Source: Arthrobacter sp. UNC362MFTsu5.1
Lineage (GTDB): Bacteria; Actinomycetota; Actinomycetes; Actinomycetales; Micrococcaceae
DNA length: 57,654 nucleotides
Direction: 5' to 3'
Assembly (NCBI RefSeq): GCF_000685965.1
Contig: NZ_JMLE01000029.1
Coordinates: 1-57,654 of the forward strand
Positions 1 through 10,608 of the stretch are shown piece after piece. Position 1 is the stretch's first letter; each line of letters begins with the position of its first letter. The translations under genes and the position numbers were made by a program. The notes below the pieces were generated by a model that ran no database searches, was not told the origin of the DNA, and saw only the letters and a list, made by a program, of their open reading frames with translations.

Positions 1-20
1 GGGGAGCCGCCGTCGTCTGT

Positions 21-449
21 TCAGTTGAGGTTTTCGCCGATGGCTGCCTTGGCAGTGGGATCGGAGTCATTGAGGAACTTCTCAATGCGCTCCGGTTCCT
101 CCGCCTCGCCGATGGCGGACGCTGCACGGCCCAAGGAGTACAGGGCGCGCAGGAAGCCGCGGTTGGGCTCGTGCTCCCACGGGATGGGTCCCACTCCGCG
201 CCAGCCGTTGCGCCGCAGCGAATCCAGGCCCCGGTGGTAGCCCACGCGGGCGTAGGCGTAGGAGTCGACGACCCGGCCCTCGTTCCAGGCTTCCTCGGCC
301 AGGATGGCCCAGAGGAGCGAGGACGTGGGGTGCTTCGCCACAAGATCCAGTGCCTCCTGGCCGAGGGCCAGGTGCTGGTAGATCTCAGACTCCGCGGGCA
401 GGAGCGTGGGCTCCGGGCCCATCAGGTTCCTGCGGAATTCGTCGGACAT
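21..449 (-). CDS. DUF3151 family protein
   Basis: Protein of 142 residues matching the small actinobacterial DUF3151 family in length and in its conserved middle (LWAILAEEAW, then SYAYARVGYHRGLD and GWRGVGPIPWEH). Its function is not established. There is no signal peptide or membrane segment, and the helical repeat-like composition is TPR-reminiscent. Its ATG lies 2 bases after the stop of the aldolase gene, so the two are almost certainly co-transcribed and possibly translationally coupled. From memory, this pairing of fba with DUF3151 is common in Micrococcaceae. The family call is firm; any metabolic role is inferred only from the linkage. Confidence 0.85.
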   Translation of the reverse strand: MSDEFRRNLMGPEPTLLPAESEIYQHLALGQEALDLVAKHPTSSLLWAILAEEAWNEGRVVDSYAYARVGYHRGLDSLRRNGWRGVGPIPWEHEPNRGFLRALYSLGRAASAIGEAEEPERIEKFLNDSDPTAKAAIGENLN

Positions 450-451
450 GA

Positions 452-1471
<1,020 letters not shown>

Positions 1472-1636
1472 GCTGACTCCTAAAGTGAATTTCGTCTACG
1501 GGTTGTGTTGACCCTGGAGTGAACCTCGTCGGCTAGCACCCATCCTAGCCATTTCTGCGAAGCGGCAGTGTTTCGGGTCACTGGCCGGGTAACACTTTGC
1601 ACTGGCCCGCTGCACCGAGGTGGCACTTCGAAGGGA

Positions 1637-2320
1637 CTAGACGGACTGGCTGAACACGTGCCTGCGGATCCAGGCGTGCATGGCGATGGCGGCCGCGGAC
1701 GCCGCGTTGATGGACCGGGTGGAGCCGAACTGCTCGATCGACAGGGTGTCCAGGGCCGCCTCGTGGACCTCCGGTGTCAGGCCCGGACCTTCCTGGCCGA
1801 ACACCAGGACGCAGTTCTTCGGGAGGTCGTAGGTTTCCAGCGGCACGGAATCGGGGAAGATGTCGATCCCGATAATCGCCAGCCCCTCCCCCTGCGCCCA
1901 CGCCACGAAGTCCTCCACGGTGGGGTGGTGGCGGACGTGCTGGTAGCGGTCGGTGACCATGGCCCCGCGACGGTTCCACCGGCGTCGTCCGATGATGTGC
2001 ACTTCCTTGGCGAGGAACGCGTTGGCGGTGCGCACCACGGTGCCGATGTTGAGGTCGTGCTGCCAGTTTTCGATCGCGATGTGGAAGTCGTGGCGCTTCG
2101 AATCCAGGTCCGCCACGATCGCCTCGTGCTTCCAGTAGCGGTACTTGTCCACCACGTTGCGGCGGTCGCCGTCGGCCAGGAGGTCCGGGTCCCAGTGTTC
2201 CCCTTCGGGAAGCTCGCCTTCCCAGGGCCCGACGCCGACCTCCGCCTTGGGCTCCGGTTCCTCGCCGGAGGGGGAACCAGGCGGGGAGGCGGGCGCTGCT
2301 GGGGTCTGGGGGTCAGTCAC
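1637..2320 (-). CDS. TrmH-family (SpoU) RNA 2'-O-methyltransferase
   Basis: SPOUT-class methyltransferase of 227 residues, expected to methylate a ribose 2'-O in tRNA or rRNA with S-adenosylmethionine. All three SpoU motifs are visible: NIGTVVRTANAF (motif 1), VFGQEGPGL (motif 2) and the SIEQFGSTRSINAASAAAIA stretch forming the SAM-binding knot (motif 3). The first 45 residues are Pro/Glu-rich and probably disordered. The start is GTG. The substrate cannot be told from sequence: tRNA Gm18-type enzymes and rRNA enzymes share these motifs. It lies 165 bases upstream of fba on the same strand. Confidence 0.88.
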   Translation of the reverse strand: MTDPQTPAAPASPPGSPSGEEPEPKAEVGVGPWEGELPEGEHWDPDLLADGDRRNVVDKYRYWKHEAIVADLDSKRHDFHIAIENWQHDLNIGTVVRTANAFLAKEVHIIGRRRWNRRGAMVTDRYQHVRHHPTVEDFVAWAQGEGLAIIGIDIFPDSVPLETYDLPKNCVLVFGQEGPGLTPEVHEAALDTLSIEQFGSTRSINAASAAAIAMHAWIRRHVFSQSV

Positions 2321-2459
2321 GCTTCAACTTTAGCCGCGGCGTAGCCGTCCAGCTTCCAGCGGCCGGCCCGGTCCGTCATTCTTCGGTTCCGGATGTTCCG
2401 GCGCGCCAAAAATGACAGACTGGGAGCCGGAACCGGCCCATCACCGTTGGAGGATCAGC

Positions 2460-3290
2460 ATGGCAAAGTCAGACGAAGTACGTTCATCGGCAGCGCTCTA
2501 CCGGAGCGGCCAGGAGATCGAATGCTGGCTGACGGACATGGACGGCGTGCTGGTCCACGAAAACCAGCCCATCCCCGGCGCCGCGGAACTGATCCAGCGC
2601 TGGGTGGACACGTCCAAGCGCTTCCTGGTGCTCACCAACAACTCCATCTTCACGCCCCGCGACCTGGCCGCACGGCTGAAGTCCTCCGGCCTGGAGATCC
2701 CGGAGGAGAATATCTGGACTTCGGCACTGGCCACCGCCCAGTTCCTGAAGGACCAGGTGCGCGGCTCGGATTCCGGGAACCGCGCGTACACCATCGGCGA
2801 AGCAGGACTCACGACGGCGCTGCACGAGGCCGGCTTCATCCTCACCGACCAGAACCCCGACTTCGTGGTGCTCGGCGAAACCCGCACCTACTCCTTCGAG
2901 GCCATCACCATGGCCATCCGGCTGATCCTTGCCGGCGCCCGCTTCATCGCCACCAACCCGGATGCCACCGGCCCGTCCAAGGACGGCCCCATGCCCGCCA
3001 CCGGCGCCATCGCAGCACTGATCACCAAGGCCACCGGCCGCGAACCCTACATTGTGGGCAAGCCGAACCCCATGATGTTCCGCTCGGCCATGAACCAGAT
3101 CGACGCCCACTCCGAGACCACCGCCATGATCGGCGACCGGATGGACACCGACATCATCGCCGGGATGGAGGCAGGGCTGCACACCGTGCTGGTCCTCAGC
3201 GGAATCACGCACAAGGACGACATTGCCGCCTACCCGTTCCGGCCCAACCAGATCCTGAACTCGGTGGCTGACCTCAAGAGCCAGATCTAG
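2460..3290 (+). CDS. HAD-superfamily phosphatase, NagD-like
   Basis: Predicted sugar- or nucleotide-phosphatase of 276 residues in the NagD/PGP subfamily (class IIA HAD). Seen: the nucleophile motif DMDGV at residues 26-30, motif II TNNS, motif III lysine in GKPNPMMF, and motif IV GDRMDTDI. An earlier in-frame ATG at 2412 would add 16 residues. ATG 2460 is chosen because GGAGGA sits 5 bases upstream of it and because the alternative N-terminus has no family similarity. The natural substrate is unknown; relatives act on UMP, phosphoglycolate or sugar phosphates. It converges with the hydrolase gene beginning at the other side of 3341. Confidence 0.85.
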   Translation: MAKSDEVRSSAALYRSGQEIECWLTDMDGVLVHENQPIPGAAELIQRWVDTSKRFLVLTNNSIFTPRDLAARLKSSGLEIPEENIWTSALATAQFLKDQVRGSDSGNRAYTIGEAGLTTALHEAGFILTDQNPDFVVLGETRTYSFEAITMAIRLILAGARFIATNPDATGPSKDGPMPATGAIAALITKATGREPYIVGKPNPMMFRSAMNQIDAHSETTAMIGDRMDTDIIAGMEAGLHTVLVLSGITHKDDIAAYPFRPNQILNSVADLKSQI

Positions 3291-3340
3291 CCCGGCTCCG
3301 GGCGCAGGCTTCGGGGGCAGGTCAGGATCCGGGCAGCAGG

Positions 3341-4384
3341 TCAGAAGGCGGTCATCTTGGGGCCGCCGGTAGGCAGCGGGAAGATCTCATCCTGCAGCTC
3401 CTCCAGGATGGGCCGGTAGACAAACGGGTTCCACTGGGGGCTGGCATGCGCCGGAAGGGCGTCGTCGGTTCGGCGGTCATTGGACACCATGTTGGCCGCA
3501 AACGTCCGCGACCACGATTCGCGGGCTGTCTGGTAATTCACGGTGCCGTCCCGGGGATTGCCGATGAAGGCCATCCGCGTCCCGCCCAGCTTGTCCGCGA
3601 ACCGGGTGGCGTCGAAGTGGTAGATGTAGGCGGATTCGGACTGGATCAGCACACTGGACGGCGCGATCGGCGAAAGCTGCTCCAGGCTCTGGTCCACCAC
3701 CTGGCGCCAGGACCGTTCATCTTTGTGCACGATGCGCTCGCCCAGCTCGTACCCGCCGCGCAGCACCGTGGGAACCCGGAATCCGCCCTCGTAGAGCACC
3801 ACCACGCCTTCGAACCAGCTCTGGTCCAGGACGTCGTACTTGCTGTACGGGCTGGAGTCCAGCAGGATGAATTCCACCTCCACGCCGTGCAGTTCGCGAA
3901 GCCGGGCAGCAACCTGCGTTGCCACCATGCCGCCGAAACTGTGGCCGTAGAAATACAGGCGGGTCAGCTGCTTGGCCCGGACATGCTCAATCACCGCAAT
4001 CACGATCTGGTCAATGTCCAGCCCCTGGTTGGAATAGCCGACGGCGGCCAGCTGGCCGCGCTGGCGCAGTGCACCGCGCAGGGAATTGAGGATCCACTGC
4101 GCTTCCTCCCAGCTGGTCTTGTAGCCGGGAAACAGGATCCAGCTGGCGTTCGGGTAGTAGCTCTCCGCGAAATCATCGCCCACCGTCAGGATCCTGTTGG
4201 TGCGGCGCTCGGCCTGGACATACCGGGTGAAAAACATGTCGGTGGCCAGCAGCGCTGCCGCACCCGCCCCCGCCAGGAAGTTGCGCCGGGAAAACCGCCT
4301 GAGTTCTGCTGCATGCTTGAGGAGGCGGCCCTCGGCTGATCCGGGGCCGCCCTCAGGCTGTGGTGGCTCCTGGACTTGCGGCAC
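3341..4384 (-). CDS. Tat-exported alpha/beta hydrolase
   Basis: Protein of 347 residues with an alpha/beta-hydrolase core and an export signal. Residues 31-39 (FSRRNFLAG) form a twin-arginine motif, followed by a short hydrophobic run (about 39-48), so export by Tat and possible membrane anchoring are inferred. The nucleophile elbow is GHSFGG, with the serine at about residue 149; LLDSSPYSKYD follows. The substrate is unknown: esterase, lipase and thioesterase are all possible. The long N-terminal cytoplasmic tail before the Arg pair (30 residues, Pro/Glu-rich) is slightly unusual, so a later start is possible, but no better ribosome site is evident. Confidence 0.75.
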   Translation of the reverse strand: MPQVQEPPQPEGGPGSAEGRLLKHAAELRRFSRRNFLAGAGAAALLATDMFFTRYVQAERRTNRILTVGDDFAESYYPNASWILFPGYKTSWEEAQWILNSLRGALRQRGQLAAVGYSNQGLDIDQIVIAVIEHVRAKQLTRLYFYGHSFGGMVATQVAARLRELHGVEVEFILLDSSPYSKYDVLDQSWFEGVVVLYEGGFRVPTVLRGGYELGERIVHKDERSWRQVVDQSLEQLSPIAPSSVLIQSESAYIYHFDATRFADKLGGTRMAFIGNPRDGTVNYQTARESWSRTFAANMVSNDRRTDDALPAHASPQWNPFVYRPILEELQDEIFPLPTGGPKMTAF

Positions 4385-4434
4385 ACCTCTACCGTAGCCA
4401 CAGCGGAAGCCGGATATGAAACGAGCGAAACCGG

Positions 4435-5028
4435 CTAGTTCGCGGGCTCGGCCGGAAGCGCCCGCAGGGCCTCCGTTGCGGCGTTCCGGCCGGCTTCTGC
4501 ATTCTCCCGCCGCGAAATTTCCACCCCGATCGCGTCATACTGCGCCAGCAGCTCAGTTCCGGCAATGGCAGCGGGATCGTCCAGCAACCCGAAGACCGAG
4601 TCGCTGGCAGCCAGGAGTTCGTCGTCGGAGTACTGGGCCAACGGTCCGCAACCGGAGGGGTCGATGGAGGCGGCGAATTCACCGGTGATTTCAACAGTCT
4701 TCACACCGGGTCCGGCATCAGGGCCGATGCTGTCCAGCCTGGGCATGAATTCGAGTGAAACGCCGGAACCCGCTGCAGGACCGCCGTCGGAGGTGCCGCC
4801 GTCGACCGCGTTGAGGTCGTTGCGGAGCCCCACCAAAGCGGGCGATTCCACGAACGCGGCCTGGGAGAGATCCACCCGGATGTGGGCAGTGACACCCATC
4901 CGGCGGATACGGCGGATGACGTGCACCAAGGCGGGTCGGGATTCCTGGTTGAGGCTGCCCCGGACATCGATCCGAACAACGTCGGCGGCGACGTCCAGCT
5001 TAACGAGGGCGTGAAGTTTGCGGTCCAT
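4435..5028 (-). CDS. STAS-domain-like hypothetical protein
   Basis: Protein of 197 residues. Residues 5-75 (LVKLDVAADVVRIDVRGSL through RVDLSQAAFVESPALVGL) show the beta-alpha pattern of an anti-sigma-factor-antagonist (STAS) domain: a hydrophobic strand ending in RGSL and a central helix before the DLSQA strand. The phosphorylatable serine loop of SpoIIAA is not clearly conserved, so classical partner switching is uncertain. The C-terminal half is acidic and Ala-rich with no recognised domain. It sits next to a GAF-ANTAR regulator on the same strand, which suggests a stress or signalling context, but this is inference. No signal peptide is seen. Confidence 0.6.
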   Translation of the reverse strand: MDRKLHALVKLDVAADVVRIDVRGSLNQESRPALVHVIRRIRRMGVTAHIRVDLSQAAFVESPALVGLRNDLNAVDGGTSDGGPAAGSGVSLEFMPRLDSIGPDAGPGVKTVEITGEFAASIDPSGCGPLAQYSDDELLAASDSVFGLLDDPAAIAGTELLAQYDAIGVEISRRENAEAGRNAATEALRALPAEPAN

Positions 5029-5150
5029 AGGTACTCCAAAAAAGGGTGTCTATGGCCGACGGCTCAACCTCGGACAGCGTAGCTTCCGCGCGCCGGCAAC
5101 ACAAGCCCCGCAGTGCGGCCCGGGTCAGGCTGTCCCGGGCCTGCCTCCGG

Positions 5151-5927
5151 TCAGCCCACCCGGGACTTGCCCTGCCTGGGCTCCTCGAAGTGGGTCCGGG
5201 TGCCCGCCCCGCCGACGGAATCCACCAGGGACTTGGCGATGTCCCGCAGCTTGACGTTGCTGTTGCTGGACGCGTCCGTCAGGATCTGCACGGCCGCTTC
5301 CTGGCTGCAGCGGTTCTGCGCCATCACGATGCCCACGGCGATGTCGATGGTGGTCCGGGACTCCAGCGTTGCCCGGAGGTTGGTGGCGCTGTCCGTGTGC
5401 AGCGAAAACCTGACGGCCAGGCGCAGCGCCTGCGACACTTCGCGTGTGTACCCCCGGGCGCGCGCCGCCGCCTTCTCATCGAACTTGTGCGGGACATCCG
5501 AGTAGAGGTTCAGGGCGGCCTTCGCATCGCCCTGGAGGTGGAACGGGAGGGACAACACCGAACGCAGTCCGTGCGAGGCAACGGCGTCGGCGTAGTCCGG
5601 GCCCCAGCGGTCCTCTTCGAAAAGGTCCGGGACGTGGACCTCCCGCTCCTCCTCGGCAGCCGTCAGGCAGGGCCCCTGCGAGAGCGAATACTGGATCTCG
5701 TCCACCTCACGCGCCGAATCGCTGCTCCAGCCGATGGTGGCCGCCTTGCGATCCCGGAGCAGCGTGATGCCGCAGAGGGCGTCGTCACCGTCGCCCGCCA
5801 TCTGGTGCGCGGAAAAGCGCGCCAGTTCGTTGAGGAATTCCTCGAAGTCGGCACTCTCCAGGATGAGGTTCTGGATCTGTTCGACGGTGTTGGGAACTGG
5901 GTTCGGTGCTGGGTTGGACGGGAGCAT
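5151..5927 (-). CDS. GAF and ANTAR domain antitermination regulator
   Basis: Protein of 258 residues with an N-terminal GAF sensor domain (about 20-165; SLSQGPCLTA and GLRSVLSLPFHL are typical of actinobacterial GAF-ANTAR proteins) and a C-terminal ANTAR RNA-binding domain (about 178-245; LRATLESRTTIDIAVGIVMA, then CSQEAAVQIL). ANTAR proteins bind tandem RNA hairpins in nascent transcripts and prevent termination; the GAF domain is expected to gate this by ligand or redox state. The ATG at 5927 has GGAGAG about 9 bases upstream. No linked target hairpins were recognised by eye. The call is firm; ligand and targets are unknown. Confidence 0.9.
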   Translation of the reverse strand: MLPSNPAPNPVPNTVEQIQNLILESADFEEFLNELARFSAHQMAGDGDDALCGITLLRDRKAATIGWSSDSAREVDEIQYSLSQGPCLTAAEEEREVHVPDLFEEDRWGPDYADAVASHGLRSVLSLPFHLQGDAKAALNLYSDVPHKFDEKAAARARGYTREVSQALRLAVRFSLHTDSATNLRATLESRTTIDIAVGIVMAQNRCSQEAAVQILTDASSNSNVKLRDIAKSLVDSVGGAGTRTHFEEPRQGKSRVG

Positions 5928-6074
5928 GGCGCGGTCTCTCCAGGTGCGTGACTTGAATTTGAGCTACGCAAATTGTAGGGTCCCGCCTCTAGGCCATTCA
6001 AGCGGGGTTAGCTCCCGGCTGAATCATGCAGCTGAAACGCGCTGCTGCAGAGCGCGCTGCCGCCGGCCCGCACG

Positions 6075-6659
6075 CTAGCTCAGGCCGAGCTCATCCTTGC
6101 CGAACGCGAACAGGTAGGGAACGCCGGTCTCCGCTTCAATTTTTTCCTTGGCGCCGGTGTCGCGGTCCACAATCACGGCGACGGCCACAACGTTGCCGCC
6201 GGCCTTGCGGACACCCTCGACGGCGGTCAGTGCGGATCCGCCGGTGGTGGACGTGTCCTCGAGCACCAGGACCTTGCGGCCCTCGACGGAGGGTCCTTCC
6301 ACTTGGCGGCCCATGCCGTAGGACTTCTGGGCCTTGCGGACAACAAACGCGTCCACGGTGCGGCCGGCATCCACGGCGGCATGCATCACAGCGGTGCCCA
6401 CCGGATCGGCGCCCATGGTGAGGCCGCCGGCGCACTCAAAGTCGATGCCGGCGTCGTCGATCAGCGAGAGCATGACCTGGCCCACCAGCTTGGACGCCTC
6501 GTGGTGCAAAGTGATGCGTCGGAGGTCGATGTAGTAGTCAGCCTCGGCCCCGCTGGACAGGATCACCTTGCCGCGGACAACGGCGAGTTCCTTGATGAGT
6601 TCAAGCAGGCGGGCACGGGCGGCAGCAGCGTCAGCTGCACGGGGGCTGGTGGCAGTCAT
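6075..6659 (-). CDS. pyrE: Orotate phosphoribosyltransferase
   Basis: Enzyme of 194 residues that joins orotate to PRPP to make orotidine 5'-phosphate in pyrimidine synthesis. The 13-residue PRPP-binding motif is seen as VLVLEDTSTTGGSA, and the flexible catalytic loop as VVRKAQKSYGMGRQVEG. YYIDLRRITLH near the N-terminus is typical of actinobacterial PyrE. Length fits the short bacterial form. It stands alone and diverges from the acyl-CoA ligase operon, with about 150 bases between their starts. No other pyr genes lie nearby. Confidence 0.93.
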   Translation of the reverse strand: MTATSPRAADAAAARARLLELIKELAVVRGKVILSSGAEADYYIDLRRITLHHEASKLVGQVMLSLIDDAGIDFECAGGLTMGADPVGTAVMHAAVDAGRTVDAFVVRKAQKSYGMGRQVEGPSVEGRKVLVLEDTSTTGGSALTAVEGVRKAGGNVVAVAVIVDRDTGAKEKIEAETGVPYLFAFGKDELGLS

Positions 6660-6708
6660 GGGGTCCAGTTTAGTGGCTCCGCGGTTTGTGACGGCGCGTC
6701 CTGCCCCG

Positions 6709-6744
6709 GCAGGAGAACAGGCAGGAGAACAGGCAGGAGAGCGG
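6709..6744 (+). repeat. Three 12-bp tandem repeats in the pyrE-ligase divergent promoter region
   Basis: GCAGGAGAACAG occurs twice back to back (6709-6720, 6721-6732), followed by a third copy differing at two bases (GCAGGAGAGCGG, 6733-6744). The array lies between two divergent genes, about 50 bases after the pyrE start and 65 bases before the ligase start. Its period is about one helical turn, so an activator- or repressor-binding array is possible, but simple replication slippage would look the same. Confidence 0.7.
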
Positions 6745-6809
6745 GCCGGGGGCGTCCCACGGGACTTTCTACTCTATCCAGTTCTCCCGGCGAGGAGTCC
6801 GATTGAACC

Positions 6810-8629
<1,820 letters not shown>

Positions 8630-8633
<4 letters not shown>

Positions 8634-9631
8634 GCGGCACAGCAGCGCGGGGATCCGGAAGCTCGGACTCCGACCATACACGCCACCTGCTCCATCAGAT
8701 GCTGCGGGTGCGGCGGCTCGAAGAGCAGTGTGTGGAGCTCTACAGTGCCGCGAAAATCCGCGGGTTCCTGCACGTCTACATCGGCGAGGAAGCGGTCGCC
8801 GCGGGGGTGATGAGTACCCTGGCTCCGGACGACGCCGTGGTGGCAACGTACCGGGAACACGGCCATGCGCTGCTGCGCGGCGTGTCCGCGGGCGCCATCC
8901 TGGCCGAAATGTACGGCTATGTTGAAGGCTGCTGCCGGGGCCGCGGCGGCTCCATGCACCTGTTCGACGCCGCCACCCGCTTCTACGGAGGCAACGCGAT
9001 CGTGGCGGGCGGACTGCCGCTGGCCGTTGGCCTGGCGCTCGCGGACAAGATGTCCGGCCGTTCCCGGGTGACCGCCTGTTTCTTCGGCGAAGGCGCCGTT
9101 GCCGAAGGGGAATTCCACGAGAGCCTGAATCTCGCCGCGCTCTGGCAGCTGCCGGTCCTGTTCTGCTGCGAGAACAACCTGTATGCCATGGGCACGGCCC
9201 TGGCCCGCTCCGAATCGCAGACCGATATTGCCCTCAAGGCGGCCAGCTACGAAATCGCCTCGTGGTCCGCGGACGGGATGGATGTGCTCGCCGTCGAAGA
9301 GGCTGCTCGCCGCGCCGTGGACGCCGTCCGGTCCGGCGGCGGACCGCACTTCCTCGAGCTCCGGACCTATCGGTTCAGGGCCCACTCCATGTTCGATCCC
9401 GAACGGTACCGGGAAAAAACGGAGGTCTCCCGCTGGATGGAACGCGATCCGATCAACACGCTGCGGAAAGCGCTGGAAGACGCCGGCCAGCTGACGGAGA
9501 AGGACTGGAAGAAAATCCAGCAGGACGTGGACGCGGAGGTGAAGGCCGCCGTCGAGTTTGCCGAAGCCGGCACGCTGGAGCCGGTGGAGGAACTGACCCG
9601 GTTCGTGTACAGCGAACGGCGCCCGCAATGA
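8630..9631 (+). CDS. TPP-dependent 2-oxoacid/acetoin-type dehydrogenase E1 alpha subunit
   Basis: Protein of 333 residues belonging to the E1-alpha family of pyruvate/acetoin/branched-chain dehydrogenases. Seen: RGRGGSMHLFD, the inner substrate/TPP segment YGGNAIVAGGLPLAVGLALA, and the thiamine diphosphate motif ending in ENN. The motif starts GEG instead of the usual GDG, so a glutamate stands where the Mg-binding aspartate is normal. The start is a GTG that overlaps the ligase stop (GTGA), and its stop overlaps the ATG of E1-beta, indicating translational coupling. E1 decarboxylates a 2-oxo acid (or cleaves acetoin) and passes the acyl group to lipoyl-E2. Which substrate is used cannot be read from the sequence. 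Confidence 0.88.
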
Positions 9632-10608
9632 AGACCACCTACCGCGAAGCCATGCGGGCAGCCATCCGGGACGCCCTCCAGCGCGACGAGCGGGTGTTCC
9701 TCATGGGCGAGGATGTTGGCGCGTACGGCGGATGCTTCGCCGTGAGCCTTGGCCTGTTCGAGGAGTTCGGCCCGGAGCGGATCCGGGACACGCCGTTGTC
9801 CGAATCCGGCTTTGTGGGCGCCGGCATCGGGGCCGCCCTGGGCGGGATGCGGCCCATTGTGGAGATCATGACCGTCAATTTCAGCCTGCTGGCTCTGGAC
9901 CAGCTGGTCAACAACGCCGCTACCCTGCTGCACATGTCCGGCGGGCAGTTCAACGTGCCGCTGGTCATCCGGATGACCACGGGCGCCGGGCGCCAGCTGG
10001 GAGCCCAGCATTCGCACAGCCTGGAGGGGTGGTACGCCCACATCCCGGGGCTGCGGATCCTCACCCCCGCAACCCTCGAGGACGCCCGCGGGATGCTGTG
10101 GACGGCGCTGGAAGACCCGGATCCGGTGCTGATCTTCGAGCACGGAACCCTGTATAACGTGGCCGGGGACCTCGCTGACGACGCCGGCCCGGTGGATATC
10201 AGCACGGCCGCCGTCCGCCGCCCCGGCAAGGACATTTCGCTCATCACCTACGGCGGAACGCTGCCGGCAGTGCTCGACGCCGCCACGCAGTTGGCAGCCG
10301 AGGGAATCGACGCTGAGGTGCTGGATTTGCGCGTGCTGCGCCCGCTCGACGACGCCGCCGTCCTGGGGAGTGTGGCCCGGACCCACCGCGCCGTGGTGGT
10401 GGACGAAGGCTGGCGGAGCGGCAGCATCTCCGCAGAGCTGTCCGCCCGGATCACCGAGAACGCCTTCTTCGACCTGGACGCACCGGTGGGCCGCGTCTGC
10501 AGCGCCGAAGTGCCGTTGCCCTACGCCAAACACCTGGAGCTGGCTGCACTGCCCACGGCGGAACGCATCGCCGCCGCGGCCCGCGAGGCGGTCGGCGCGC
10601 GTGGGTGA
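9628..10608 (+). CDS. TPP-dependent dehydrogenase E1 beta subunit
   Basis: Protein of 326 residues, the transketolase-like beta partner of the preceding alpha subunit. Landmarks: MGEDVGAYGG near residue 27 (catalytic Glu of the E1-beta family), RIRDTPLSESGFVGAGIGAA, and the C-terminal transketolase domain with LITYGG and EVLDLRVLRPLD. Length matches acetoin and pyruvate dehydrogenase E1-beta proteins (about 325). It begins at an ATG overlapping the E1-alpha stop and ends 8 bases inside the E2 gene, so all three E1/E2 genes are coupled. With E1-alpha it would form the alpha2-beta2 heterotetramer of such complexes. Confidence 0.9.
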   Translation: MKTTYREAMRAAIRDALQRDERVFLMGEDVGAYGGCFAVSLGLFEEFGPERIRDTPLSESGFVGAGIGAALGGMRPIVEIMTVNFSLLALDQLVNNAATLLHMSGGQFNVPLVIRMTTGAGRQLGAQHSHSLEGWYAHIPGLRILTPATLEDARGMLWTALEDPDPVLIFEHGTLYNVAGDLADDAGPVDISTAAVRRPGKDISLITYGGTLPAVLDAATQLAAEGIDAEVLDLRVLRPLDDAAVLGSVARTHRAVVVDEGWRSGSISAELSARITENAFFDLDAPVGRVCSAEVPLPYAKHLELAALPTAERIAAAAREAVGARG

